This document shows positions 52,321 to 59,533 of a DNA stretch of 59,533 nt, piece after piece. Every line of letters begins with the position of its first letter. The stretch's first letter is position 1. The stretch spans positions 106,783-166,315 of the forward strand of contig NZ_KB893711.1 of the NCBI RefSeq assembly GCF_000374165.1, given 5' to 3'. The position numbers and the translations under genes were made by a program. The notes under the pieces are model-generated. The model searched no databases, was not told the origin of the DNA, and worked only from the letters and a program-made list of their open reading frames with translations. This DNA is from Parafrankia elaeagni. Lineage in GTDB: Bacteria; Actinomycetota; Actinomycetes; Frankiales; Frankiaceae.

Positions 52321-52599
52321 ATGACCGACGAGACAAGGCGTGTCCCCACGTCAGGTGGGATGCCGATGGCCGAGGATCTCGTGGCGCGGCTCGCTGGGGA
52401 AGCTGAGGCCGGCTACGACGTGGAGGTCCTGCGGCGCCGAGGTGGGCGGCGGCCGATCGGGTCGGCGCCAGGGGATGTCGTGCCGGTACGGCTTGATCCG
52501 AAGCTGCGCGCGGCCCTGGCGAGTCGTGCGGCTGCCGATCACACGAATGCCAGCGAGGTGATCCGGCAGGCTCTCCGTGCATGGCTCGACGTCGCCTGA
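52321..52599 (+). CDS. Ribbon-helix-helix antitoxin 2
   Basis: A 92-residue paralogue of antitoxin 1, starting ATG 52321 with AAGGAGG upstream. The ribbon-helix-helix (VVPVRLDPKLRAALASRAAA, NASEVIRQALRAWL) is intact. It may still repress the operator or cross-neutralise related toxins elsewhere. Confidence 0.85.
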   Translation: MTDETRRVPTSGGMPMAEDLVARLAGEAEAGYDVEVLRRRGGRRPIGSAPGDVVPVRLDPKLRAALASRAAADHTNASEVIRQALRAWLDVA

Positions 52600-53020
52600 C
52601 GGTGCGAGGGCTCCTCGATGGGGCGTTCGTTCTCAATAGGTGATCCTCTGTGACTCATTCGGAAGATTCGGCAGCACGGCGACGCCTGTGATTTCCATCA
52701 TGACGGACTCTCTGAATCATGCGAATGGAGATCGTTTAGACGCAACGCGATTGTGTCGTAGACGCTCCGTCGTGACCTGTGTGTATGCAGGTCAAGTGCA
52801 GTGTTCGCCTTCTGTCGCCTCGCAGGCGAGTGGCCGCAGGTTCGATCCCTGCCCCGCCCACGCGCCGGTTCCGTATGATCGCTGATCATCGCAGCCGGTG
52901 TCCACGCTGGTAGTTGCCACGTAGGAAGGCATGCTGAAGATCCGGACCGTGAGATCGGTCGAATCCGTGTCGCGCGGGGCTGCGTGTCTCATCCGTTAAT
53001 CACATGCGCTGAATTACCGC
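52600..53020. other. Gene-free interval with degenerate att site
   Basis: About 420 bp without a supported gene. It contains the att-like sequence at 52826-52873. The first ~45 bp after the antitoxin still resemble the sequence after antitoxin 1. Confidence 0.4.
52826..52873 (+). repeat. Degenerate third att-like copy (tRNA-Val 3' end)
   Basis: 48 bp matching the att core with 3 mismatches, from the anticodon-stem side (GCGAGTGG) to GGTTCCG past the tRNA end. No 5' half of a tRNA precedes it. It looks like the outer junction of an earlier element inserted at the same tRNA. Confidence 0.75.
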
Positions 53021-53617
53021 TTACGGGCCAGCTACGGTGGAACCGATACGTGAGGCGAGGTGTGGGTCCAGGGGGAAGATGCGCTCCGCCGGGAGCCGGG
53101 TTCGGGCGGCCAGCAGATCACCCTCTCGTACGAGTGATCTAACCTCGCGTGCGAGTGGCGTCACGTCGCGAATTTTTCTGATCCAGTTTCTTACATAGAG
53201 CTGGCTGGCTTCTGCCGCAAGACCGACCTGAACGGCGCGGGAGTCCGTTGGTCTTAGGTGAAGATCCCGATCGGGGTCCCACTGGATCCGCACCGGCCTG
53301 CTGGCCAGTGCGGATCGCCATTCCTGGTGATCCTTGAAAACTCGTCTGTCGAACGAGCTCGGGCATGCTTGAGAAAGTGCCCAGACAAAATCGTCGCGTC
53401 TGATCTTAACGGCAAGAACCCGTTCCTGGTCCTTCTTCGTGGCCCAGCCGGAGCGGTACATCATCCAAAGAAATGATGGTTTGATCCAGGTCATCCTTAC
53501 GGGTAGGAACGGAGAGACGAATGTGCCTGCATCGAGCGCTGGATCGGCGATCCTGTCAGGGTAGGCCTGGTAGATCGTGACTGTCTCATCGGTGTAAAGT
53601 GCTTTCACTTTTCGCAC
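53021..53617 (-). CDS. DUF4291 family protein
   Basis: A 198-residue protein of the DUF4291 family: TVTIYQAYPDRIADPALDAG, RMTWIKPSFLWMMYRSGWA (the most conserved block), ERVLAVKIRRDDF and WRSALASRPVRIQWDPDRDL. GTG 53617 or GTG 53608 may be the start. Function unknown; widely scattered, often in accessory DNA. Confidence 0.88.
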   Translation of the reverse strand: MRKVKALYTDETVTIYQAYPDRIADPALDAGTFVSPFLPVRMTWIKPSFLWMMYRSGWATKKDQERVLAVKIRRDDFVWALSQACPSSFDRRVFKDHQEWRSALASRPVRIQWDPDRDLHLRPTDSRAVQVGLAAEASQLYVRNWIRKIRDVTPLAREVRSLVREGDLLAARTRLPAERIFPLDPHLASRIGSTVAGP

Positions 53618-53755
53618 CGACCCAGCGTGTAGGGGATGAGTGGAACCGTCAACCGGTTTTCTGAGAAGCGCGGAGGCGGAGCCGGGTGGGCGCCGTTCGC
53701 GGTGCCTTCCTAAGCCCGCGACCCCGTGAAAGTCCGTGATATCAGCGGCTTCACT

Positions 53756-54181
53756 TCAGGTCTGCCGAAGCGCGGTCCTGTAGGCGAGTGCGTCGAAGCG
53801 GAACGGGCCGAGGTCGCCGAGGTTCCAGCCGCGGTGGCCGGTCCGGAAGTCGCGCCAGGTGACGGCGTCGTCGGTGATGTCGACACGCGCCGTCAACGGC
53901 CCGCAGCCGGCGTCACCGCAGACGCAGCCGAGCAGGACGGTGTCGCCGGACCATGTCACGGTCGGCTCGCCGAGGAAGTGACGGCTGGGCCAGCGGATGC
54001 CCGGGTCGCGAAGCCCGGCGTAGCTGCTGGCGAGGTCGGGCTGGCCGTCGGCCTCGGCGGACAGCAGTTCGACGGCACGGGTGAGTTCCCGGAGGTCGAC
54101 GCCGTTCACATACGGGCAGACGGTCAGTGCCTCGCCGGTCGGGAACGGCTCGGTCTCCAATCGGAACTCGACCCTGTCCAT
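53756..54181 (-). CDS. Hypothetical protein with CxC-x3-C motif
   Basis: A 141-residue protein from ATG 54181 (MDRVEFRLETEPFPTGE). It has two acidic/aromatic stretches, a Cys cluster LLGCVCGDAGCGPL (about residue 93) and a C-terminal VTWRDFRTGHRGWNLGDLGP. The pattern recurs in actinobacterial proteins of unknown function. No catalytic residues can be assigned. Confidence 0.6.
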   Translation of the reverse strand: MDRVEFRLETEPFPTGEALTVCPYVNGVDLRELTRAVELLSAEADGQPDLASSYAGLRDPGIRWPSRHFLGEPTVTWSGDTVLLGCVCGDAGCGPLTARVDITDDAVTWRDFRTGHRGWNLGDLGPFRFDALAYRTALRQT

Positions 54182-54349
54182 TGAACGACGGTACCGGCTG
54201 AGGCGGGGGTGTGGTGCGCACTTCACGGCGGACAGGGCCCGGAACCGCCTGCTCTCGTCTCGAAGCCGTACGCATCGAGACCAGCCACATCGATTGTCGA
54301 GCATGCAGGAGGGCTGCCCGAGCCCGTCGCTCACCTTCGCCGCTGTCGC

Positions 54350-55246
54350 CTATGAGTGCGGGGATGCGTTGAGTAGACCGGCGCTGGCGGGGTCTGCCGG
54401 GTAGAAGGTTTCGATCGCGAGCTCCGATACGGTCACGTCGGTGGGTGTACCGAACACTGTGGTGGCGGTGAAGAGTGCGAGCTCACCTCGGGGCGACTGG
54501 TAGTGCATCGGAACGACAATCGTGTTCGCTGCCCACATTCCTGCCCGAGAGCCCACCCGTTCCTGATCGCTGTTGTCCCGGTTGGTCGTCTTGCTCGTAG
54601 CAGCTTGGCGATGGTGGCCGTCGGCGTCACGGTCCCGGGCGCGGTGCCCAGCATGTGCGGGGTATCCGCTTAGTTCGGCGTGCAGGTCTCGGAGAACATC
54701 ATCCCCGGCTGCTTCTGCCTGTCGTGCCAGCCGATCGAGCAGGTGCGCCTTCCATTCGGGCAGGTTCAGGATGCGCGGGGCCATGCCATCGGGATGCAGG
54801 CTGAGTCGGAGCACGTTGACCGGGGGGTCCAACAGCCACGGAGCCACCCCGGTGGTGAAAAGGACAATCGCGTCGTTCGCGGCGACGAGCTCCCAGCGCC
54901 GGTCGACGACTACGGCGGGCAGCGGCGCGAGGCCGGTGAGCACCCGATCGATCGCTTCACTCACCGCTGACATTGACGGTGAGGTCAGATCGCGCTCCGA
55001 ATAGGCCGGTGCGTAGCCCCCGGCCAGCAGTAGCTGGTTACGTTCCCGCAACGGTACGTCGAGCTGTTCGGCCAACACAATGATCATTTCGCTTGTCGGG
55101 CGGGACCGCCCGTTCTCCACGAAGCTGATGTGGCGTGTCGAGACGCTCTCGCGTTCGGCGAGGTCCATCTGGGTGAGTCGGCGCTGTTCCCGCCATCCAC
55201 GTAGCAAGACGCCCACAGGCTGGTCGTGCGTGCGGGGGAGGGCCAT
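54350..55246 (-). CDS. XRE-family regulator, MmyB-like
   Basis: A 298-residue protein. N-terminal helix-turn-helix (LLRGWREQRRLTQMDLAERE, then HISFVENGRSRPTSEMII). The C-terminal MmyB/PAS-like ligand-binding domain has PAVVVDRRWELVAANDAIVL and TVFGTPTDVTVSELAIETFY. A ~45-residue Arg/Asp-rich stretch (about 195-240) looks inserted. A TAGGGT box 6 nt upstream (55253-55258) suggests a leaderless start. Divergent from the SnoaL-like gene, its probable target. Confidence 0.88.
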   Translation of the reverse strand: MALPRTHDQPVGVLLRGWREQRRLTQMDLAERESVSTRHISFVENGRSRPTSEMIIVLAEQLDVPLRERNQLLLAGGYAPAYSERDLTSPSMSAVSEAIDRVLTGLAPLPAVVVDRRWELVAANDAIVLFTTGVAPWLLDPPVNVLRLSLHPDGMAPRILNLPEWKAHLLDRLARQAEAAGDDVLRDLHAELSGYPAHAGHRARDRDADGHHRQAATSKTTNRDNSDQERVGSRAGMWAANTIVVPMHYQSPRGELALFTATTVFGTPTDVTVSELAIETFYPADPASAGLLNASPHS

Positions 55247-55252
55247 GTCATG

Positions 55253-55258
55253 ACCCTA
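55253..55258 (-). promoter_or_regulatory. -10 box (TAGGGT) of the XRE gene
   Basis: On the minus strand it ends 6 nt before ATG 55246; leaderless layout. Confidence 0.5.
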
Positions 55259-55478
55259 AGGGCCGTGCCAGGAGGTCGGCCATGACCTCTCAGGTAATCG
55301 ACGGGCCGCACCGCGGCGGGCAGCATCGAGCCCGCCGTCGCTGGAACAGCTCGGGATCTCGTGGGTCGGCAGCGATGCCCGCCACACGGAATCCGGAGTC
55401 CCGGGTCCCGGTCGCCCGTGCTTCCTCGTGCGACGCCGGCGGCGTACCCGACACCGTGTCTGAGAGTGAGGACCGCCC

Positions 55479-55847
55479 GTGAACGACTTCGAGACTCTGG
55501 TACTGAGCTACCTCGCGGCGTGGAACGAGACCGACTCCGCCACCCGGAGGGTAGCCGTGGAGAAGATCCTGGCCCCTGATGTCCGGTACATCGATCCGAT
55601 CGCCACAGCCGAGGGACACGACGCCGTCAACGAGATGATCGGCGCGGTGCGGAGCAGGTTCCCCGGCCTGACGATGACACTGGCCGGACCGGTCGACGGC
55701 CACCACGACCAGGCCCGTTTCGCCTGGGGGCTTGGCCCGGCCGGCGCCGAACCGCTTGTCGTCGGATTCGACGTGATCGAGCGCGGCACCGATGGCCGCA
55801 TCGTCAAGGTGCTCGGCTTCCTCGACAAGGTGCCGGCCGGAGCCTGA
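55479..55847 (+). CDS. SnoaL-like / NTF2-fold protein
   Basis: A 122-residue protein from GTG 55479. Motifs: YLAAWNETDSATRRVAVEKI, LAPDVRYIDPIATAEGHDAV, LAGPVDGHHDQARFAWGLGP and FDVIERGTDGRIVKVLGFLD, the cone-shaped NTF2/SnoaL fold. Such proteins bind or isomerise small hydrophobic molecules; the ligand is unknown. XRE-MmyB/SnoaL divergent pairs are common in actinobacteria. Confidence 0.85.
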   Translation: MNDFETLVLSYLAAWNETDSATRRVAVEKILAPDVRYIDPIATAEGHDAVNEMIGAVRSRFPGLTMTLAGPVDGHHDQARFAWGLGPAGAEPLVVGFDVIERGTDGRIVKVLGFLDKVPAGA

Positions 55848-55849
55848 CC

Positions 55850-56142
55850 CCAGCTCCTGGGGGGCCCTGGTAGAAGCCGGCGGCTGCTTGATGGGGTGAC
55901 CGCACAGCGGTGGAAGCTCCGGCACGGTCCGCGATCATCCTGGTCGAAGTGGATGGCCGGGCGGCCGTAGCCGGGGCGGCCCGCCTGGTCCTCGCCGTGG
56001 CATTTCTCGCTGTAGCGGTAGATCTCGGTTCCGTCCGGTTTCGAACTGATGCCTGCCCCACGGTGTGCGCCCTGAACTCGGGCCCAACCGTCTTGTTGCC
56101 CACTTCCAGCAGGGCCAGATCCTCGAGGGCGGAAATCGTCAT
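55850..56142 (-). pseudogene. Possible frameshifted small gene
   Basis: ATG 56142 follows AAAGGGAA at 8 nt and reads MTISALEDLALLEVGNKTV. A one-base loss in a GGGG run near 56055 would join it to a protein-like frame GISSKPDGTEIYRYSEKCHG ... YGRPAIHFDQDDRGPCRSF. No clean stop is found before the SnoaL gene, so this may be a gene remnant or chance. The rest of 55848-56207 shows nothing else. Confidence 0.25.
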
Positions 56143-56207
56143 AGTCAGATTCCCTTTGCCGGCTGAGGTCTGGCCTGCCAGCCTGGACGCAGAGGAGGTG
56201 AGGGGAG

Positions 56208-56948
56208 ATGCTGGATCTACGCCACCGGCTTGGTGACCTTCCCGCCGTTCGGGGTCAGGCGCCGTGGCCGGGATATGAGCACGTGAAGGGTTGGGGGGTG
56301 TTCGGGCTACCCTTCGACACCGGCCATGTGCTGGCGCTGCGGGTCTTCCCGGAGAACGATTTCGGTCCCTACCGGACGCTGTGGCATCGCGATCCGGGAG
56401 GGCATTGGTCGATCTACGTCGATGGTCCTCGGCTCGACACGGCCTGTCCGCGCTACTACGGCCCTGCGTGTGACCACACTGGCCACGGTCGCCTCGACCT
56501 GGAGTGGGTCGGTCCGGCCACGCTCAGGGTGCGCTTGGACTCGCCGGTCCTGGACTGGCGGTTCACCGCGGTGGAGACACCGCTGCTGCGGTTCCTCAAC
56601 AGTGTCAATGGCACGTTGCCGCTGTCCACGTGGCGATCCCCCACAATGCTGCACATCCGGGAACGGCTGGCAAGAACCCTGGGTATCGGCCGGCTGCAAC
56701 TGGCCGGCGTCATGCCCAGCGGGCACACCGGTATCTTGATGCCACAGCGGATGTACCTCATCGACGACGCGGCCGCCACTCTCGACGGTACAGACCTCGG
56801 CCGTCCGGCTCGGCTGGGAGAAAACCCGACGATCGGCGACGTCCCGCTTCCAGCCCGCGGCGTCCTTGCGATCGGGCAAGCGGTCTGGGAGATCCGCGAC
56901 CCGCAGGAGTACGCCCGCACCCGCTCGCAGACGTCCGCCGCTGCGTGA
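56208..56948 (+). CDS. Conserved hypothetical protein, beta-rich
   Basis: A 246-residue protein from ATG 56208 with GAGGTGAGGGG upstream. Strand-rich first half (GYEHVKGWGVFGLPFDTGHV, YRTLWHRDPGGHWSIYVDGP, CPRYYGPA) and a helical middle (IRERLARTLGIGRLQLAGVM). No membrane helix. A lipocalin-like or steroid-binding fold is possible, but no family is recognised. Confidence 0.65.
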   Translation: MLDLRHRLGDLPAVRGQAPWPGYEHVKGWGVFGLPFDTGHVLALRVFPENDFGPYRTLWHRDPGGHWSIYVDGPRLDTACPRYYGPACDHTGHGRLDLEWVGPATLRVRLDSPVLDWRFTAVETPLLRFLNSVNGTLPLSTWRSPTMLHIRERLARTLGIGRLQLAGVMPSGHTGILMPQRMYLIDDAAATLDGTDLGRPARLGENPTIGDVPLPARGVLAIGQAVWEIRDPQEYARTRSQTSAAA

Positions 56949-56972
56949 CGACGACATGGCGACGATGCGCTT

Positions 56973-57125
56973 CTTGACGTCCCCTCCGGGCCGAAGGCCG
57001 AAGATTCCTGTACCTCGCGATACAGGTTCCTGCTTCCCAACGGACGCCGAGTACCTTTCCGCCGTCACCCTGATATCGGAGTCGACGCGCTGTCACCGCC
57101 CTGAAGGACGGGGTCTGCGCGCTAC
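56973..57125. mobile_element. Possible IS200/IS605-type end remnant
   Basis: TTGACGTCCCC followed by a GGCC-gaa-GGCC hairpin and GAAGATTCC (56974-57008), a CCTGTA/TACAGG hairpin (57007-57026), and TGTCACCGCCCTGAAGG (from 57091). These resemble IS200/IS605 end hairpins of actinobacteria. No tnpA or tnpB is present. Confidence 0.35.
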
Positions 57126-57134
57126 GTTTCATGG

Positions 57135-57479
57135 TCACACTCGGTGCTCTCCTGGCGCCGCTGAAGTGTCGTGATGGCTTCGGAGCTCCCCGCGGCGCAG
57201 GATCTGGTCGATTCGCTGCCACGCGTCGGCGGGGACGGGGCCGAGGAGATGAGACAGTCCGGACACCGGCATCCACGCGACGAGTTCGGGCACGATCGTG
57301 CCCTTGATCGGAGTGGTGATCCCGGCGTCGGCGGCGTAGTCGTCGTGTGGCAGGGGTTCGCCGGGGATGACCGGGCACGTCACGACCCGGCGCGTACCCG
57401 CCCGGTTGTACAGGTCGGCTGAAACGATCAGGGCGTGGGCTGGCGCGTCCGCGCGTGCCCAGACCTCACCCTGCTGTAC
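57135..57479 (-). pseudogene. MazF/PemK-like toxin lacking a standard start codon
   Basis: The frame after the antitoxin reads QQGEVWARADAPAHALIVSA, then DLYNRAGTRRVVTCPVIPGE, a typical MazF N-terminus, and ends with SHLLGPVPADAWQRIDQIL. At 57479 the expected start is GTA, where relatives would have GTG. The total would be 114 residues, normal for MazF. The first usable codon is GTG 57383, which removes the N-terminal GEVW strand. So the toxin is probably silenced by a start-codon mutation. Confidence 0.6.
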
Positions 57480-57699
57480 GGCGGCGCAACTCCTCCAGGC
57501 GGGAGAACTCGGCGTCGAGGGCCTCGGAGGTGATCCCGAGCGCTGCGTTGCGCTGCTGTTGCCGAGCGAACCGGGCTGTCCAGATGGCCTCGGTCAGGGT
57601 CTTGTCGACCCAGGCCGACAGAGTGAGCCCGGCAGCTTCGGCCTGCGTCCGGGCGTCCTGCAGGGTCGCTTCGCGCACCGACACGCTCAGATTCGGCAT
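57466..57699 (-). CDS. CopG/MazE-like ribbon-helix-helix antitoxin
   Basis: A 77-residue protein from ATG 57699: MPNLSVSVREATLQDARTQA, then AAGLTLSAWVDKTLTEAIWT is a ribbon-helix-helix; the tail (ITSEALDAEFSRLEELRRRT) should bind the toxin. The -10 box TATGAT (57712-57707) ends 7 nt before ATG 57699, favouring it over ATG 57708. It overlaps the toxin frame. Confidence 0.8.
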   Translation of the reverse strand: MPNLSVSVREATLQDARTQAEAAGLTLSAWVDKTLTEAIWTARFARQQQRNAALGITSEALDAEFSRLEELRRRTAG

Positions 57700-57706
57700 G
57701 CCACGC

Positions 57707-57712
57707 ATCATA
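57707..57712 (-). promoter_or_regulatory. -10 box (TATGAT) of antitoxin gene
   Basis: On the minus strand, 7 nt before ATG 57699; leaderless layout. Confidence 0.45.
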
Positions 57713-58074
57713 GGACGGTCCATACCATCAGCAGTTTCACCTCGCGGCGAGATCGTCCATGTCGTCCAGTTCCTGGTCGACGCGCTGGCTCGATCACGGT
57801 TTCGCTTGCCTCCGGACCGCGGCGGATCCGTGTTCGAGCAGAACACTCATCGTCCCGTCGGTGGCCGGCGGGAGAGATGGGCCGGGTCCTGCTCGCGATC
57901 CACATTCTGGTTGGCGTTGTTTTCTCTTGACGATCCTGATGCGCCCGCCGGCGCCGATCTCCTCACTGGCTCGCCTGGCTCGGAAGGGCCGTCGCATCCA
58001 ACCGAAGATCCTGAGCGGCTCGCGTTGGCGAGAGGAACTGGCGGTGACCGATCTCAGTCAGGGCTGTAGGCCGG
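57713..58074. other. Gene-free interval upstream of antitoxin
   Basis: About 360 bp, no supported gene; short frames here are Arg/Ser-rich and not protein-like. Confidence 0.35.
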
Positions 58075-58115
58075 GCTCGTCGCTCGTCGCTCGTCGCTCG
58101 TCGCTCGTCGCTCGT
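58075..58115. repeat. 7-bp tandem repeat (CGCTCGT)
   Basis: About 5.9 copies of CGCTCGT between the antitoxin promoter and the vat-like gene. Slippage-prone; non-coding. Confidence 0.9.
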
Positions 58116-58180
58116 CACGAGTCGGTCGGCTCGACGCGGTCGGAGTGGTTGTGCGCCTTCCGGGCTTGGAGCGGCTCGTC

Positions 58181-58822
58181 TCAGTGAGGGGCCGCGGCCT
58201 CGAGGTCGTCGACGGTGCCGGCCATGATCGTGCGGATGTGGCGGGTGATGTGCTCGATCGGCCAGTCCCACCAGGCCAGCGCCAGGAGGCGGGTGACGTC
58301 CGCCTCGCTGTGGCGGAGGCGGAGGAGTCGTGCCGGGTTGCCGCCGACCACGCCGTAGTCGGGGACGTCGTCCACGACGACCGAGCCGGATCCGATGATC
58401 GCGCCGTGGCCGATGCGGACGCCGGGCATCACCAGGGTGCGATAGCCGAACCAGACGTCGTTGCCGACCACGGTGTCGCCGCGGTCGGGCAGGCCGGTGA
58501 TGAGGTCGAAGTGGTCGGCCCAGGATCCGCCCATGATCGGGAACGGGAAGGTCGACGGGCCGTCCAGGCGGTGGTTCGCGCCGTTCATGATGAAGCGCAC
58601 GCCCGCGCCCAGTGCGCAGAACCGGCCGATGACCAGCTTCTCCGGTCCGTAGTGGTAGAGCACGTTGCGGGTCTCGAACGCTGTCGGGTTGTCGGGGTCG
58701 TCGTAGTAGGTGAACTCGCCGACGTCGATCAGCGGGGAGGTGCACAGCGGTTTCAGCAGCACCACCCGCGGCTGCCCGGGTACCGGGTGCACCATGGTCG
58801 GATCGGCGGGGACGTCCACCAT
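58181..58822 (-). CDS. Vat-type xenobiotic (streptogramin A) acetyltransferase
   Basis: A 213-residue left-handed beta-helix acyltransferase from ATG 58822 with GGGAGGTGG upstream. Blocks: IDVGEFTYYDDPDNPTAFE, ALGAGVRFIMNGANHRLDG (catalytic His), STFPFPIMGGSWADH, VVGNDVWFGYRTLVMPGVRI, IIGSGSVVVDDVPDYGVVGG, PARLLRLR. This is the Vat/CatB family that acetylates streptogramin A, chloramphenicol or other hydroxyls. Resistance is possible; environmental members may have other acceptors. Confidence 0.9.
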   Translation of the reverse strand: MVDVPADPTMVHPVPGQPRVVLLKPLCTSPLIDVGEFTYYDDPDNPTAFETRNVLYHYGPEKLVIGRFCALGAGVRFIMNGANHRLDGPSTFPFPIMGGSWADHFDLITGLPDRGDTVVGNDVWFGYRTLVMPGVRIGHGAIIGSGSVVVDDVPDYGVVGGNPARLLRLRHSEADVTRLLALAWWDWPIEHITRHIRTIMAGTVDDLEAAAPH

Positions 58823-58987
58823 CACAGACCACCTCCCATCGGGTCGCAACGCTCAGGCCGCGACGATCAGCCATGGTGAGACCCAACCACGGCGCCGCGG
58901 ACGCCCCGGGGATCGGCTGGTGCGCCGCCGGGCTGATGCGCGGCTTCTGCGGGCGCACGTCGCCGGACCAGGCAGCATCATCGAGAT

Positions 58988-59299
58988 ATGGCCAACGGCA
59001 CCGGCCGCCCCGTGCCCGTCGGCGCGGCTCCTGACCAGGCAGCCCGCGGCGGCGAGGGCGAGCATGCGTGGCTGGTGCCGACCCGGCGGGCCAGGTGGCG
59101 GTACCGGGTGCTGTCCGCGTTGTTCGGGGCGGTGCCCGCGGTGGCGTTCCCCGTGCCGTCGGCGTGGCCGGTCGGTCTCGTCGGACTGGTGCCGGCAACC
59201 CTGGTGATCGTGGCAGCTGTCGCCTGGCGGGAGGCTGCGATCCGTGCCTGGTGCAGCGGCACCGGGTTCTTTGTGGCGACCTGTGACTCTGCTGCTTAA
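58988..59299 (+). CDS. Putative small membrane protein
   Basis: A 103-residue ORF from ATG 58988 with two hydrophobic segments (RVLSALFGAVPAVAFPV and VGLVGLVPATLVIVAAVAW). The ribosome site is weak and no family is recognised, so it may be spurious. Confidence 0.35.
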   Translation: MANGTGRPVPVGAAPDQAARGGEGEHAWLVPTRRARWRYRVLSALFGAVPAVAFPVPSAWPVGLVGLVPATLVIVAAVAWREAAIRAWCSGTGFFVATCDSAA

Positions 59300-59376
59300 T
59301 TCGGCTGGGTGTCGTGGGTGCGGCATGATCTCCTGTGCGGTCCGGGTCGCCTCGTGGGCCGCGGGAGGTGGGGCAC

Positions 59377-59533
59377 ATGTCGTTGCAGCCGAAGGGGCTG
59401 CCGGAGATCCCGGCGCAGACGGTGGCGGTCGCGCGGGCGGCGTTCCCGCGGGGGACGTTGGCGATGCGGCTGCGGGACCGCCTCGCCGAGGTGTTCGTCG
59501 ACGAGCCGTTCACCGGCGCGTTCGGCCGGCGGG
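59377..59533 (+). CDS. IS1182-family transposase, N-terminal fragment (cut by window end)
   Basis: ATG 59377 with GGGAGG upstream. The visible 52 codons read MSLQPKGLPEIPAQTVAVAR, AAFPRGTLAMRLRDRLAEVF, VDEPFTGAFGRR, the typical start of IS1182-family transposases. The gene continues beyond the window. Confidence 0.75.
   Translation, partial: MSLQPKGLPEIPAQTVAVARAAFPRGTLAMRLRDRLAEVFVDEPFTGAFGRR

Noticed and set aside
52826-52873. Third tRNA gene
   Set aside because: Only a tRNA 3' half with substitutions; no 5' half upstream.
53258-53476. 72-codon plus-strand ORF opposite the DUF4291 gene
   Set aside because: Antisense to a clear DUF4291 protein; no independent support.
1-59533. CRISPR arrays and rRNA genes
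   Set aside because: No regularly spaced repeats with unique spacers and no rRNA signature sequences were seen; tandem repeats present are short and contiguous or coding.

Overview
The window is high-GC actinobacterial DNA. GC-rich third codon positions, GTG/TTG starts, several apparently leaderless genes, an AceE/DUF3052/AhpE neighbourhood like that around M. tuberculosis aceE, and an actinomycete-type integrative element point to a Frankia-like or related filamentous actinobacterium. The genus is inferred from gene content and was not tested.

Bases 1-30.1 kb look like intact chromosome. In order they hold: a truncated Gfo/Idh/MocA oxidoreductase; an Rv2175c-family DNA-binding protein; thiS-thiE; a split lycopene cyclase pair; a membrane-anchored beta-domain protein; a three-gene condensin-like operon (kleisin-, kite- and SMC-like; resembling Wadjet/Mks JetABC but with no JetD/MksG nuclease) divergent from terD; a solitary RelE-like toxin; a HAD phosphatase; a CoA-binding protein; a GT2/GT39-like glycosyltransferase pair; a DUF5999 protein; a PAP2-lipid kinase fusion; a conserved hypothetical behind a tiny coupled leader ORF; aceE; yjbQ; a DUF3052 protein; a DUF4234 protein; ahpE; a zinc-ribbon protein; and tRNA-Val(UAC).

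Bases 30.1-45.3 kb are a 15,254-bp AICE (actinomycete integrative and conjugative element) integrated in the 3' half of tRNA-Val. It is bounded by exact 58-bp direct repeats, with paired 12-bp-period arm-type repeats just inside each end. Its backbone is int, xis, repSA, traSA, pra and an XRE regulator, with several small unknown genes. Cargo is an XRE-TPR regulator, a phosphotransferase-like protein and a large single-chain type IIG/ISP-like restriction-modification enzyme whose promoter is flanked by palindromes. A 139-nt nested inverted repeat lies upstream of int.

Bases 45.3-52.9 kb look like an older, decaying island ending in a third, degenerate copy of the att sequence (3 mismatches in 48). 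It holds a methyltransferase with an internal amber codon, a SepF-like gene and a SARP regulator each broken by one frameshift, and two paralogous toxin-antitoxin modules with intact antitoxins but differently broken toxins. Between these sits an intact three-gene unit, GNAT / PLP decarboxylase / acyl carrier protein, which may be a small biosynthetic locus.

Bases 52.9-59.5 kb are mixed accessory DNA: a DUF4291 protein, an XRE regulator divergent from a SnoaL-like protein, a MazEF-like pair whose toxin seems to lack a usable start codon, a possible IS200/IS605 end remnant, a Vat-type acetyltransferase and the 5' end of an IS1182-like transposase cut by the window edge.
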